Assembly (NCBI GenBank): GCA_002917775.1
Contig: KZ627150.1
Location: 62,001 to 126,000, forward strand
DNA: 64,000 bases
Reading direction: 5' to 3'
From: Glaciozyma antarctica PI12
Taxonomy: Eukaryota; Basidiomycota; Microbotryomycetes; Kriegeriales; Camptobasidiaceae
Part shown: positions 34,102-45,002 of the stretch, piece after piece
Position numbering within the stretch: position 1 is the stretch's first letter
Layout: each line of letters begins with the position of its first letter
Made by a program: the position numbers and the translations under genes
The notes under the pieces: generated by a model
What the model was told of the DNA's origin: nothing
Seen by the model: the letters and a program-made list of their open reading frames with translations, nothing else
Database searches by the model: none

Positions 34102-37100
34102 CTACACCCTGCGTTCGGGATCCATGCTGCCCCGTCCTGGATCCATGCTGCTCCTCCCTGGATCCATACTGCTCCTGCGCGAGTCGTCTCCGTCCCATGC
34201 CTTCTCCATCGCTGAAGATGGGCCTGCACGCCGATTCTCCTCCGCTTCAAGACCGTACACGATATACGACTCGCCGACGAGAGATTTCGTAACGAACTGC
34301 GAGAGCGGAGTTAGCTACGTTCTTCCAGCCCCTGCGATGTCGACGTACCATCAGTCGGTCCATCCTCTGCAGGCGAAATACCGTCAGCAACGACCACTCG
34401 ACGAGGGAAGAGAGAGAACGCACGTTGACGATCGCGTAGCAAAGACTGATTCCGCACGAGAACCGCAGATATTCCAGCGAGCACAGCGTATCGAGATCAA
34501 CGCGTTGCGGTATCCCCTCAATAACATGATTATCGAGCGTCGCGTCGAACCCATCTCCGAGCAAAGCGTAAGCTCATCTTGTCCTGCCAGACCGAATCGC
34601 ACGCACAGGGATGACCAGCCTGGATCGTCTCGGTCGGCTTGAGGTATCGCTCGAGGAGAGGGTTGTAGAGCATCGGAAGTGGCGTTCCATTTTCTGCGCG
34701 CATCGTCAGCGAAGACGGGAGAGATGGAGAGAGGGGACGTACCTAGCGAAGTTCCCAAAAGCTGGAAGGAGGTGAGAAGTTCGGCCAGGAATCGAGTGTT
34801 GGAGAGCTGAGCGCGATGCAGGAGAGCTTTCGTCCACTTGGTATCGAGCGAAGCTACAACGCCGAGTAGCTGGGCAAGCAGGTCGAGAAGCTCCCTGCGA
34901 AACGAATCAGCATCATGAGTTTCCTGCGATGAGGAAAGGCGCACAGTTGCAAAGCCTGGAGCGAAGCGTCTACGGAAAAGGAGCGTCAGCGTAGGTGAGG
35001 TACGGGACGAGAGAGCTTAGCTCACAGTTGTCAGAAGGCCAAGGACCGCGCAAGGACACCTCGTACCGAATCATGGCCTTCGAAGCCGTCGTTTTCGCGA
35101 CCTTTGCACTGCACGAAAACAACGTCAGCAAACTCACACAAACGAGAAAGTAAATGCACGCACCGCAGGGCTGAGATGTTGGCAATGATAGACCTAGGCG
35201 GTCTCCCCACTCCCGGCTTCGTATTCGAGAACGAAATGAGCTGGCAGACGACTCCGCCCATCTCGCGCAGGACCTTGGCGTACGTCCTGCGCACCGTTTC
35301 CTTCTGCGTAACCTTGGGCGGTAGGTAACTGAAGAGGAAAGCTGCAGTGATGCCAATCATGACGCAAACGAAGCGTCGCCAGGCGACACCCCAGCCATAA
35401 CCGACCGAGGAGAGGGTTGGCGAGTTCGCGTCCTGCCTAAGTCTGGAGTCAGCGCAAACGTTCGCTGCGGAGGACGTGCGACGACGTACCAGCTGTAGCC
35501 GACGACAAGCATCGCAGTGACGCTGGGGAGGATGGCAGTGATAGGAGGCGTAAAGTGGCTGCGGAGCTCAGTAAATCAGCAGTTATGCGATGCTCGCAAG
35601 CGGAGGAACGCACACGCGATAGAACATGATGAAGGGGAAGAAGACTGCTGACGCAGCTGCGATGCCATACGGGTTGCCCGTCCCTCGACCTCTGCAGCGA
35701 AAGGCGTCAGCGAGATCAATATGAGCAGCAGGGAGGAGCGTACGATCCAATCGTCCAAATGAGCAACCTGGCAGCGCGCGCAAAGGTCAGTTCGGCCGCC
35801 TCGCTGATGGACGGAACGACGCACCCGACTGTTGCTCCTACAAACGTTCCAAATACACGCACGACGAACGCGAAAGTGGTATCCCCCACAAACTGAGTAC
35901 TCGTGAGAGCAGCCATGATGAGAACTAGGTCGTCCGGCGTTAGTAACGAAGGCAGCACAGCAAGAGTAGGAAGACGCACCCCAGACCCCCCTCTGCCGGT
36001 AGAAGAAATATGACGTGCTGGGGAAGTACGCCGGCAGAGAGATGAGAGCTGCGAGAAGGTCAGTTCGACCGCCCCGCCGAGGATTCCCGCAGAAAAAACG
36101 CACCGAGCAGCACGGCCGCTTTGACGCCGAAGAGAACGTCCGCACGAAACGCGAGCTGGGAGGCGTCGTAGACGGCGATCCCGATGACTTGCGACGACGT
36201 CTTGGGAGGCTTGTAGTCGGGATTTCGAGGGGCGTTGAACATGCCAGGAAGGAGCCCAGCGATCACGTTTGGGTTCTGCGCCGAATCTCGTCAGTCTCCT
36301 GCTCCTCGCTTTCCCGAAAACATCAGCAAAGTACTTCGTCCTCGAAAGCAGTATCCTCCCCCGCCCCGCTCCAGCGAAACTTGGCCCAATCCGGCGTCCA
36401 AATCCTGCATCCTCATCAGCGTCTCTCTCGCTCCACCCCCGCACAGAACTCACCTCGCCCTCGTCCTCTTCCTCTCAACCTCATACGTGACCCTCGCCAC
36501 ATCCAACAACGCCTCCGCCCACCCCATCAACGAGAATTGATAACTAAACGCCCAAAACAGTCCCCTATGACTAGGCGCGATAGACTCCCACCTCTCCCTC
36601 GGCGCCGTCGGGTCGAACAAGCTCGCAAAAGGCCGAACGACGTCCAAGCGCTTCGTAGCCCTGTACTCCTCGAGCGCTTTATTGAGCGAAGCGAGCGAAG
36701 AGGCGCTAGCGGCTACGCGGGCGGCGTGCTCGACTGGGTCGTCTGAATCCCAGAAATGCCAAGGACCGTCGGAGGATTTGAGAGTGCTGATGGTGGTCAT
36801 GAGGTGGGTTACGACGGTGTCGAGGGTAGAGAGGAGGTTGTCGGAGGCGGAGTTGTCGGAGGCAGATGATTTCTTCGATGTGCTCTTCGTCGCGTCTGCG
36901 TTCCCATCATTAGTTGCGCTCGCTTCGGGGTGAGAAAAGGGACGAACGGGTTAGATAAGTAATCTTCTAAATCCATATATCGCTGACTCTCCACCACTCC
37001 CACTGGCCTCGCGACCTGAGGATGCAGGAGCACGAGCAACAAGTTCGGCAAGCTCACAAAGCTCGCACTCTTGTGCGCTCCCGGTCCCCGATAGCTCCTC

Positions 37101-39172
37101 GCCCTCTTCTTATGCAACCGATGCAGTAATTCGCTCGGCTCCATCCCCTCCATCTCCCCCTCCCTCTCCCTCTCTCTCTCGGATTCCGCCTCTCGTTCCT
37201 CCTCGAGTCGACCCAAGTCGGTGAGCGAATTGGACGACGAGTTGCGAGAGGGTGGAGCGGAGGGAGTGGGTAAGGCGAAGGAGGTTCGAGAGGTGGCGAT
37301 GTACAAAGGCGAAGGAAGGGGAGGGTGTGGTGGTGAGACCCAGCGCGTGAGGGCTGGTAGGTGCTGATCTGCCGAGGCGGGACGCCAGGAAGTGTGATGG
37401 ATGGAGGTTGGAGGAGATGTGGGAGGCGTGTCACGGTCGTGAGTTGGTGATGGAGGGCGGGTGGAGGTGGGAGTATGCTCTGGTGAAACGGGACGCGAGT
37501 GCCCGAGGTGGATCACGAGCGCGTCGGCCGTCGGACCTCCTTTCGCGTCCGAGTACTCGCGATGGAGATGCTTCTCGACGACTTCGTAGAACGAGACGAA
37601 TCCGGCTGTGGCGAGGAGGTCAGCTCGCTTTGCGAAGGTGGAGTGAAGAGGACGCACTCGACCGGCTGACAAGGATGCGCGTGTGGCTAAAGATCCTGGA
37701 GAGATCCTTCCCCGAGATGCGAGAATACGAAATCTCGCGCGTAAGATTCGTTTCGGAAGCGGAGAGGAGCGTGATCCCTGCCATCGCGCTGTTGACGCCC
37801 ACTTTGATCGACTTGAACTCGAGCCATTCCTCGGCGCGAGGGTTCGCTTTGAGCATGCCTTTTTGCTGCTGGATGACCTGCTGAAGCGGGGTGAGAGTGG
37901 CGATGAGGCGGTCCCTGGAGCGAGGTCAGCTGGGATCGCTCCTGAATGCGAGAGGGACGAACGAGAATTGGTGAGCGAGGGTCTCGGGGAATACGAGTAT
38001 CGAAACGGCGAGACTGATGGCGAGCTGGCAGGCAAACGGAAGGTAGAAGACGAGCTGCGATCGATCAGAGGTCAGCTTTGAGCGCACGGGAGAAGGGGAG
38101 ACGACGGACTCCGATCGCATAGTAGCCGTACGGGTACAGGACCCCGATCGTCAACGAGATAACGAGTTGGAAGATTGCAAAGATGATTCCGAAGAGCGCA
38201 GGTCCAGGGCCGAGGTGACCTCGAAGCCAGAGCTGTGCGAGAGAGCGTCAGCAGCGGTCGCAGCTTGGAGAAAGGTGTCAACGCACCAGGAATCCTCCAC
38301 CTGTCGCTAAGAAGACTCCGCAGACGACCGAGCTAGAAACCTCGAGGTAGGTTCCATGGAAGATGTCCTCCGAAACGGCGAAGGAGAGCTGAGCGGCGGT
38401 AAAGTTCTGAGCGACGTAAGGCGCAGCCGCCAGCGCGGTAAAGTCTGACTCGGAGAGCTTGTACAGCGTTCGCGATTCGTGGGCAATGAATACTGGTGGA
38501 GAGGGGAGCGTCAGCTGGAGTTGAGTAGGGCCGCGAGAGGACGCACAGGCGAGGCAAGCCCAAGCCCAAGATCCAGCGACCAAGAGCGCCTGGAGAACCG
38601 TCTGCTCGATGACCGTAGCTGTAGCCAACCTGTCAGCACTTGCCAACACTTCAGCTCCTCCAGAGAAGCTCACCGATGGGATTCGAAGCTGGACAGAAGG
38701 CAGCAACTGGAGAGTGCGCGCGCGTTAGCTCCGTCCTGGCACTGCAGCTCCAGCTTGACTCACCGACGACGACCAGGAAGCTCGCCTGCCCCAACACCCT
38801 CCCACTCTGCTCCCCAAGCAGCAGCAAGAGCCCACACCACGCCGCCACGGTCGCTCGAAGGACGGGTCTCCACCCCTTCCAGTTGTTGTGCGGGGGAATC
38901 CAGGCTAGAAAAGCGGGGACGGGCGGGAGGTGGAACCGTCGCTTCTTTGGAGGAGAGCTGTGGCTGGTGGAGGAGGTGGAAGGAGGGTAGGTGGTCGTCC
39001 GCTCGCCGCGCTCCTCGTCCCGCCCGCCGATGCTCGATCCGTTCCTGAATCCTCCTTCGGCGGTGTAGATGAGGGTCGGGCTCGGTTCAGGTGTGGGAAA
39101 TGTGACAGGAGGAGGGTATTCCGTGTCGCTTCCTATAGAGAAGTGAGGGTGGTGTTCCCCTCGATGAGGCAT
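34102..39172 (-). CDS. Large membrane protein, aromatic acid exporter/FUSC-like (ArAE_2, DUF2421)
   Basis: About 1,100-1,200 residues. The N-terminus is cytosolic (MPHRGEHHPHFSIGS, PPKKRRFHLPP), then NNWKGWRPVLRATVAAWCGLLLLL starts the first of two membrane blocks. These include TYLEVSSSVVCGVFLATGG, LVFYLPFACQLAISLAVSIL with FPETLAHQFS, a long Ser/Pro-rich cytosolic loop, WHFWDSD, then ALISLPAYFPSTSYFFY, FVVRVFGTFVGATVGC and WRRFVCVMIGITAAFLF. This is the plan of fungal FUSC/ArAE proteins related to Bre4. They are thought to move aromatic acids or similar compounds; the substrate here is unknown. Around 20 introns. The C-terminus carries three seven-residue repeats (RSSMDPG-like) encoded by a 21-bp tandem repeat, ending at 34102. 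Confidence 0.82.
34118..34180. repeat. 21-bp tandem repeat, three units, coding
   Basis: Three adjoining 21-base units each start GGATCCAT(G/A)CTGC. On the minus strand they encode the heptads SSMDPGR, SSMDPGR-like and GSMDPER at the end of the exporter-like protein. The length keeps the frame. Confidence 0.85.
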
Positions 39173-39409
39173 CTCCTCCGGCGGGTGTGTTGACCTGATT
39201 TTGGCGATGGTCGGGCGGCGTTACAGATGCTTGATGCGCTGGTGCTGACCTGATGAGCTGTTCCTGGCTCAACTTAGTTGGAAAGAGTCGAGAGAGAAAG
39301 GTAGGAAGAAGATAAGGAAGTGCGCGAGTCACTCTACTCAAAGTCCCCTTTTTTTTGGCCGTAAGTCCTTCGCCTGTTCCTCTCTCTCTCGATCCACTCC
39401 ACTCCGACC

Positions 39410-39842
39410 ATGGTAAAGTCGAACCGAACGTACTTACCGTTACGCCAGCTGCTCGTGCAGCAGGAGTCACCGACGAAGAGCTAACGGGTTGGAACTTGTC
39501 TGAGGATCTCATCTCCGTGGGTCTCCTTTCGCAGGGAGAGGAGGGAGCTGACACGTTACAGGTTCACTCTGGAGCTCTCACGTATGGCACGACGCTGTTC
39601 GGGAAGATTAGGATCCCGGTGATTGAGGATGGGTCCGTTCACGTCAGGTGCGGAGCTCCGAGTCGCTTTGCAGGGTGGGAGGGGAGCTGATCAAGCGCAG
39701 AGTTCATGATTCCCCGGCTGAGGGAAGGGAGGATGTTACTTTCCATTCGATCTTTACGGATGAGGTCAAGGAGGACGACAAGACGGTTGCGTGGAAGGGG
39801 ATTCAGAGGAAGGAGACGCCGCTCGAGTGGTTTAGCGAGTGA
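39410..39842 (+). CDS. Hypothetical small protein, start unresolved
   Basis: A spliced frame is clearly coding: EPNVLTVTPAARAAGVTDEEL, NLS/EDLIS, then VHSGALTYGTTLFGKIRIP, VIEDGSVHVR, VHDSPAEGREDVTFHSIF and DDKTVAWKGIQRKE, ending LEWFSE at 39842. Two introns (GTGGGT...CTGAC...CAG and GTGCGG...CTGAT...CAG) keep the frame. I do not recognise the family; it looks like a small beta-rich domain of roughly 110-120 residues. The ATG at 39410 is not in the frame of the body, and the body frame has no ATG upstream, so the start may lie in a leader exon (a GTAAGT donor at 39361 hints at one). The coordinates are for the ATG nearest the conserved part. Confidence 0.5.
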
Positions 39843-40210
39843 GGAATGCGTTCGCACCGAGGAGTGTGTGCTTCTGAGCATGGGCTTGAACTTATTTCCT
39901 GCTTCGTGCCTCTGCTCCGTGGTCAAATTGGGTTATTCACCGCTGCCACCGCTGTTTGTCGGAGTCCGCTCAGAACAACGCCTTTCCTCCCGCTTCGCTC
40001 AGATTTTCTCCCCGACTCTTCTCCCCCCTCCTCTCTCGGAACTCTCGCCTGATTCACTCTCGCCTCGCTCCCACTTTCTCAGCTTCGTGAAAGAGCAGAT
40101 GAGAGAAGCAGAGCGAGCTGAAGCAGCGCGAAAGCGACGAGCGAGACGAACCTCCCGAATGTCGATCCACGAAAAAAAGATGACAAGCAATCGACCTCCC
40201 TCCATCGCTC
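39843..40210. other. Convergent intergenic region
   Basis: Between the unrecognised gene (plus) and the RNase III gene (minus). No gene or repeat recognised. Confidence 0.4.
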
Positions 40211-41288
40211 CTAATACTGCACATCACTCATCAGCTTCTCTCCCCAACACGCCACACGCCACTCACCCGAATCCCCAACCTCTCCACCGCCTGCCTCGCC
40301 GCCCTGCTCCCCATCAGCTCTCTCCTCCTCCAAAAAAAGACACGCACCTCTGTTTCGCCGCCTTGGTATTAACGCCACTCCCTCTAACCTCGCACTTCTC
40401 TCCCCCCTCCCCGAAATGCAGTACGCATTCAAAAGACGGTAGATGCGCAGGACCGGTCTGAGAGACGGCGTAGTTCGTTTGACGGGGGACGAGGCGCGAG
40501 GGTTGCATTCGCCATACTTCCATTAGGGCCATGAAGGAGGTTGAGGAGGCGGTGGGAGCGAGGGTGTCTGGGAAGTGGTCAGTCTGGGAAGGGGTCGGAG
40601 CGAAGGAGGGACGGTACTGTGTATCGCCTTGAGGTGCGCGTACGCCACGTCAATCAGCGGGGTAAAAACGGCCTCAACCCATTCCTGCGCGACTTAGCAA
40701 GCCGCCGCAAGAAAGAGAGAGGACGTACCGACGTGACCTTTATCCCCTGTTCCTCATGCAACCCCCCCACGAACGCCTCGAACACATCCTCACAAACCGC
40801 CTCATTCTCTCTCAGCGCCTGAATCTGCGCCACAGCTCCTTTGAGCCGAGCAGGGAATCCTAGAGCGCGGGAAAGGGAGGCGAAAGTTTCTGTGCGCGAG
40901 AGGGCTGCTGTGATTACCTGCCGGTTCTTGGGTTAGTGAGTGGAGGGAGGGAGGGAGGGGACGGACGGTAGCGGCGCCTGGGACTAGGCCGGGGTAGCGT
41001 GTCATGATAGAGTACTAGAGTCATGATAGGTACTTGAGCACCGCGTCGCCTAGGAACTGTCCCCCAATCAGCACCCTCCAGCTGTAGGGCGGAAGGACGT
41101 ACCTCGAGCCTCTCATAATCCCTAATCATTCCCCGATCCCCCTCTTCAAACGTCTGATGCTTCGTGCCGTAAAGCGATGAATGGGTGAAGGCGTTTGAGG
41201 AGCGGAGAGAGGGCGTTGGAGGGAGAGAGAGGGAAGGGATAGAGGTGAGGATGGCGTCCATCGTCGTTAGGCCTGCGTCGCGTGGCAT
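40211..41288 (-). CDS. RNase III with dsRNA-binding domain (Rnt1/Pac1-like), in-frame stops
   Basis: The single RNase III domain starts SNAFTHSSLYGTKHQ and DYERLE, an intron follows, then FLGDAVLK: together the ERLEFLGDA signature with its acidic residues. TRYPGLVPGAAT, LSRALGFPARLKG and CEDVFEAFVGGL supply the second acidic pair. After EAVFTPLIDVAYAHLKAIH a dsRBD follows: TNYAVSQTGPAHLPSF, GSGVNTKAAKQR and AARQAVERLGIR. This is the layout of a catalytic Rnt1/Pac1-type enzyme that processes rRNA, snRNA or snoRNA, or of a minimal Dicer. Between FLGDAVLK and YSIMTRYPG the same frame holds TGA and TAG within 18 bases (about 41001-41018), next to an imperfect direct repeat of CTATCATGAC. All other introns are normal. 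Start at 41288 is the first Met; an upstream exon is possible. Confidence 0.7.
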
Positions 41289-42147
41289 GGCGCCAGGGAG
41301 GAGGGGAGGAGAGGAGGTGAGGACGCGACGCCGGGCTGGTGGGTTAGGCGGGCGGGCGCGGGTGCAGGTTTCGGTCGAGGTGCTGAAGGATGGAAGCTGT
41401 TTGGACGGCGGCGAGAGAGGAGGAGGAGGAAGAGCGACACGGTCAACTGCCCCCTCTGTCCGCTCAGGCTCAGCGCAAGGCGCCGCTTCTCTCGCTTTGC
41501 TGCCTGTTGTATGCTGGGCAGCTCTTTGTGCGTTTATAAGGTGGACAGTCTTGGGTTGAGGGACCTGGTCAAGCTCTGTGACCGGCGAGGTATTTGCTCG
41601 GAATGGGAGCGAGCGAGACGACTTCAGCAGTCTGGCGAACTACTCAAACGCGCGCCGAGGTCGAGGTACATGGATCAAGAGCATGAGCGCGATTGAGCCG
41701 CCAAGTGAGCTGAGAAGCAGGAGCGAAGTCGCGTCGTCGATCGAAGAGGTCGAGGAGAGGGAGCAGCGGGTCAGGAGCTCTGTTCCTCGAACGAAGTCGT
41801 CGTTGCGACAAGCGAAAGCAGAGAGGAGGCTAAACAGTGAGAACGCCCCGAGAGACACGTAAAACGCAGGCTTCGTACATCGTGCAGAAGAAAGCTGCTC
41901 CTACAACGCGTCCCTCGTCCCTCCCTCTCCTTCCTCCGCCCTCGCTACACTCGTCACTCGTCGCTCCTCGCCGCAATGCATCTAGCATGAAAAGAGTCGT
42001 CCACTGATATCGTACACGCCGAGAAAGGCAAAGAGGAAGAGTCGAAGGATGAGGGAGGGGAGTCGAAAGGAGTGTATCGATAGGGGAGTCGTCGTCCGCC
42101 CCATCGCTCGGGGGTATATCCTCCACCAGGTATCGTCCTGCCCATCC
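41289..42147. other. Intergenic region upstream of the RNase III gene
   Basis: Both flanking genes are on the minus strand. The part next to 41289 should carry the RNase III promoter and perhaps an N-terminal exon; the frame upstream of the Met stays open for some codons. No other gene seen. Confidence 0.4.
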
Positions 42148-42782
42148 CTACGCCGCCATAGCCCTCGTGACCCTCCGTCCCTCCTCCACCACCGGCGCCG
42201 CATCCACCTCCATCTCCTCCTTCTGCAGCCCTCCCTTGTTCGCCCTCCCCTCTCCATTATCCACCCCTTGGTTCCCAGCAGCTCGACGAGATTCCTCAAT
42301 CGTGTAAGGCTCCTCTAGCAGCTTCTTGGCCCTCCGCTTGTGGGGCTTGCCCGTGTTGTGAGTTTCGAGAGCGACGGGGGTGGCAAAGTAGCGAGAGCAG
42401 GCGATGCAGCCGTGTTGAGCCATGCCTACGCGTACTCTCGTTAGTTTGGGCTGAGGAGAAACGAGGAGGGGACGCACCTGGGAGATCCTCGAGGTCCTTT
42501 CGCTCGAGCTCAGCTGCGAACTTGGCTGCTCCTCCATCCTTGAGGTCATCGTGAATCTGGTCGATATCACGCTTGTATCTGCGAGTCTTCTGTCCTGGGG
42601 CCTGATTCTTCTTGCTTGTTTCGTGGTCGAGGTGTTAGCTCTGTTCGTGTGGGTCGTGGATGGAAGTGAACACGAACGGGTTCGAGTGAGTGCGCGATCT
42701 GCGAAGACGTCCCTGCGCGAGGAGGAGGTCGTTAGTGAGAGTGTTCTGGCTGAGTGTCTGAGTGCGAGCCTCATCGTACCAT
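42148..42782 (-). CDS. BUD20: Bud20/ZNF593-type C2H2 zinc finger protein, 60S ribosome export
   Basis: Spliced, the protein starts MGRLRRSRTHSNP, continues KTRRYKRDIDQIHDDLK, ELERKDLEDLPG, and has one C2H2 finger (HGCIACSRYFATPVALETHNTGKPH) followed by KRRAKKLLEEPYTIEESRRAAG. This is the conserved core of Bud20, a shuttling factor for pre-60S export. The ATG (42780-42782) is the last codon of exon 1, with a GTACGA donor directly behind it; the intron ends in CTAAC...CGCAG. A second intron follows THSNP, and a third the DLPG turn. The C-terminal tail (KEEMEVDAAPVVEEG) is acidic and non-conserved. It is divergent with RPS14, another ribosome gene. Confidence 0.9.
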
Positions 42783-43171
42783 TTTCTACTGTGAGGGAAG
42801 GGCTGAAGTGGCAGAATCACCTTCAGTCTGAGTTGGCTCAGGCTCAAGAGGGTTTCCCATTTGAGAGAAGATGCAGCAACGACTTGTGGGTCAAATCAAA
42901 AGTAGTATCAACTCTTTGGCCCAGGCATAAAGTAGCAGGACGCTCTCAGTCAAACTCTGGGCTCAGCCAGTGTCCTTTCGCTTCGTTCCACCACTCCGAC
43001 AACCAACGTGAGTCTCCTGTTCAGCACGCCATAGTCACCAGTGACTGCACGACCACCGAATCCCCCAACCGCCGTCCTTCCCCCTCCTCCCAACCCGCCC
43101 TCCGCGACACAGCCAAACCCGCGACCCGTCCGAACCCGTTCTTACACCCTTGCTCCCACAGACTCGACGTA
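42783..43171. promoter_or_regulatory. Divergent promoter region shared by BUD20 and RPS14
   Basis: 389 bases separate the two start codons. The region holds a TATA-like CATAAAG at about 42926-42932 and probably a spliced RPS14 leader (a CGTGAG donor near 43009 and a CCCACAG acceptor just before 43161). Shared control of two ribosome genes is inference from layout. Confidence 0.45.
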
Positions 43172-44036
43172 ATGGCCCCCAAGAAAGGAACCAAGGTCGC
43201 CGAGCCCACCGCCGTGCGTCCATCTGCTCCACTCCCCTCACGAGACGAGCGGCGAAGCTAACGGCTATTTTTTTCTCTTCCTTCTCACGAACAGACTACC
43301 TCCCTCGGTCCCCAGATCAAGGAGGGAGAGTTGGTCTTCGGTGTTGCCCACATCTTGTGAGTCGTGTTCGTGTCAAGGAGGGAGCAAGGGAGCTAACGGG
43401 GAATCCTGTACAGCGCCTCGTTCAACGATACCTTCGTGCACGTTACCGATCTCTCTGGAAAGGAGACCATCGCCCGTGTTACCGGTAAGGCTGCCATTCG
43501 TTTTGTGTGGGAGGAGGCGCAGGGAGAGAAGGGAAGAGGCGAGGGGCGGGACGATGAAGGACAAGGGAGGAGCATTGGCGCGTGGAGTGGGATGGGAGAA
43601 CGGTGACGGAGAGAGGATGAGAGGACGGAGGACTGGCCAACGCACCCTACACGCCCACATAAACGGAACTGACGCTCTCGTTACGACAGGTGGAATGAAG
43701 GTCAAGGCTGATCGCGACGAGTCCTCCCCCTACGCCGCCATGCTCGCCGCTCAGGACGTCGCCGTCCGCTGCCGCGAGATCGGAATCACCGCCCTCCACA
43801 TCAAGATCCGCGCCACCGGCGGAACTGGAACCAAGACCCCCGGACCCGGTGCCCAGAGTGCTCTCCGCGCTCTCGCCCGTGCTGGCATGAGGATCGGTCG
43901 GTGCGTCCCTCGTCCTCTCCTACCGCGACGAACTGGAGCTGACGAAAACCTGGCATCTTACAGCATCGAGGACGTCACCCCCGTCCCCACCGATTCCACT
44001 CGCAGGAAGGGTGGACGTCGCGGACGTCGTCTCTAA
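43172..44036 (+). CDS. RPS14: 40S ribosomal protein S14 (uS11)
   Basis: The product is a cytosolic small-subunit protein of about 150 residues and matches uS11 throughout: [107 protein letters not shown] and the basic end [13 protein letters not shown]. Four introns interrupt it; the third is about 200 nt, much longer than the local norm. Introns in RPS14 often matter for its control in fungi, and long introns in ribosomal protein genes can host snoRNAs, but I see no convincing C/D boxes here. The 3' flank has a C10/TTTC tract at about 44166-44190. Confidence 0.97.
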
Positions 44037-45002
44037 TCGCCAAACTCCCCCCTCCTCCCAACAACGACTTTTCAATCTCCCTGCCGCGCCCAGTTCCCCC
44101 CAGCCCGCAGCCTCCCTCGTCGCCCGGCGCAGAGGCGGATCGGATCGTCTTGTTATCTTCATCTCCCCCCCCCCTTCTTTCTTTCTTTCACTATCTCCTG
44201 CCGGCTACGGTGGGGAGGCACAAAATGGGTTTTTTCTTTGGCGGAGCGAGTCGGGTGTCAATGCGAAGGCACGCGCGCGGTTGGCTACATCGATCTTCGG
44301 GCTGCGAGGAGAGAGGAGAGATGCGAGATGAGCGCCGAGCCGACAGAGCTGGCGTTCCTTCCACGCCGACCTTCGCTCTGCTGCCTTTGCAAACGCCTCT
44401 CCTGTGTCTCTGAGGCCTTCTGAACCCGAACGCTCGAAGCAAGGACCAAAGCTGACTGTTGACGCTCATCGCGCGATACTTGAGCTTCGTTCACGACTTG
44501 GCGTCTCTCTCCCTCCGCCCCATTCCTCAGCCCTGCGAGGGTGCACGCTTTCCAGAGCTCCTTAATGCCCGTGGAAGCGCCTTCGCAAATTGCATTTTGT
44601 TGGACCACCGTCGCGATACCCGTTCCTCGATACCCCCTCGCTGCTGCATTTTGTTGACGCACGCACTGGAAGCTATTCTTTCATCCATTGAGCTTACATG
44701 ACCAGTGCAGCTCTCCGACGAGGGATCGCTGCTCCTGGCGCCGTTCCAAGGCAGAACGTCGTGCGGACTCCGAGGTATCTCGCAACGCGTTCTCGTGTCC
44801 CTCATCTCGTTTTGCCATTCGTTTACGAACTGCGATGCCCCACACTTCCCAACGCCTCGCCATCAACGGTCTTCTTCTTCCTCCACCGCAGTTCCTCTCG
44901 ACGTTTCTAGTTTCGAGGGGAGCGAGGCAGACGAGAAGACGTTTTCGAGCTCTGTCGGCCCCCCGGTACGACGACGCAAGCCGCTCCTCGAATTACGAGC
45001 GT
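44037..45002. other. Convergent intergenic region, RPS14 and DCC1
   Basis: Nearly 1 kb between two 3' ends, long for this window. A pyrimidine tract at 44165-44190 belongs to the RPS14 3' side. Small open frames occur on both strands, none with family features. I see no tRNA or other RNA gene. Confidence 0.4.

Noticed and set aside
43487-43690. snoRNA inside the long third intron of RPS14
   Set aside because: I found an ACGATGA that is one base off a C box and CTGA words, but no paired C/D layout with terminal stem; the CTGA is better explained as the branch point.
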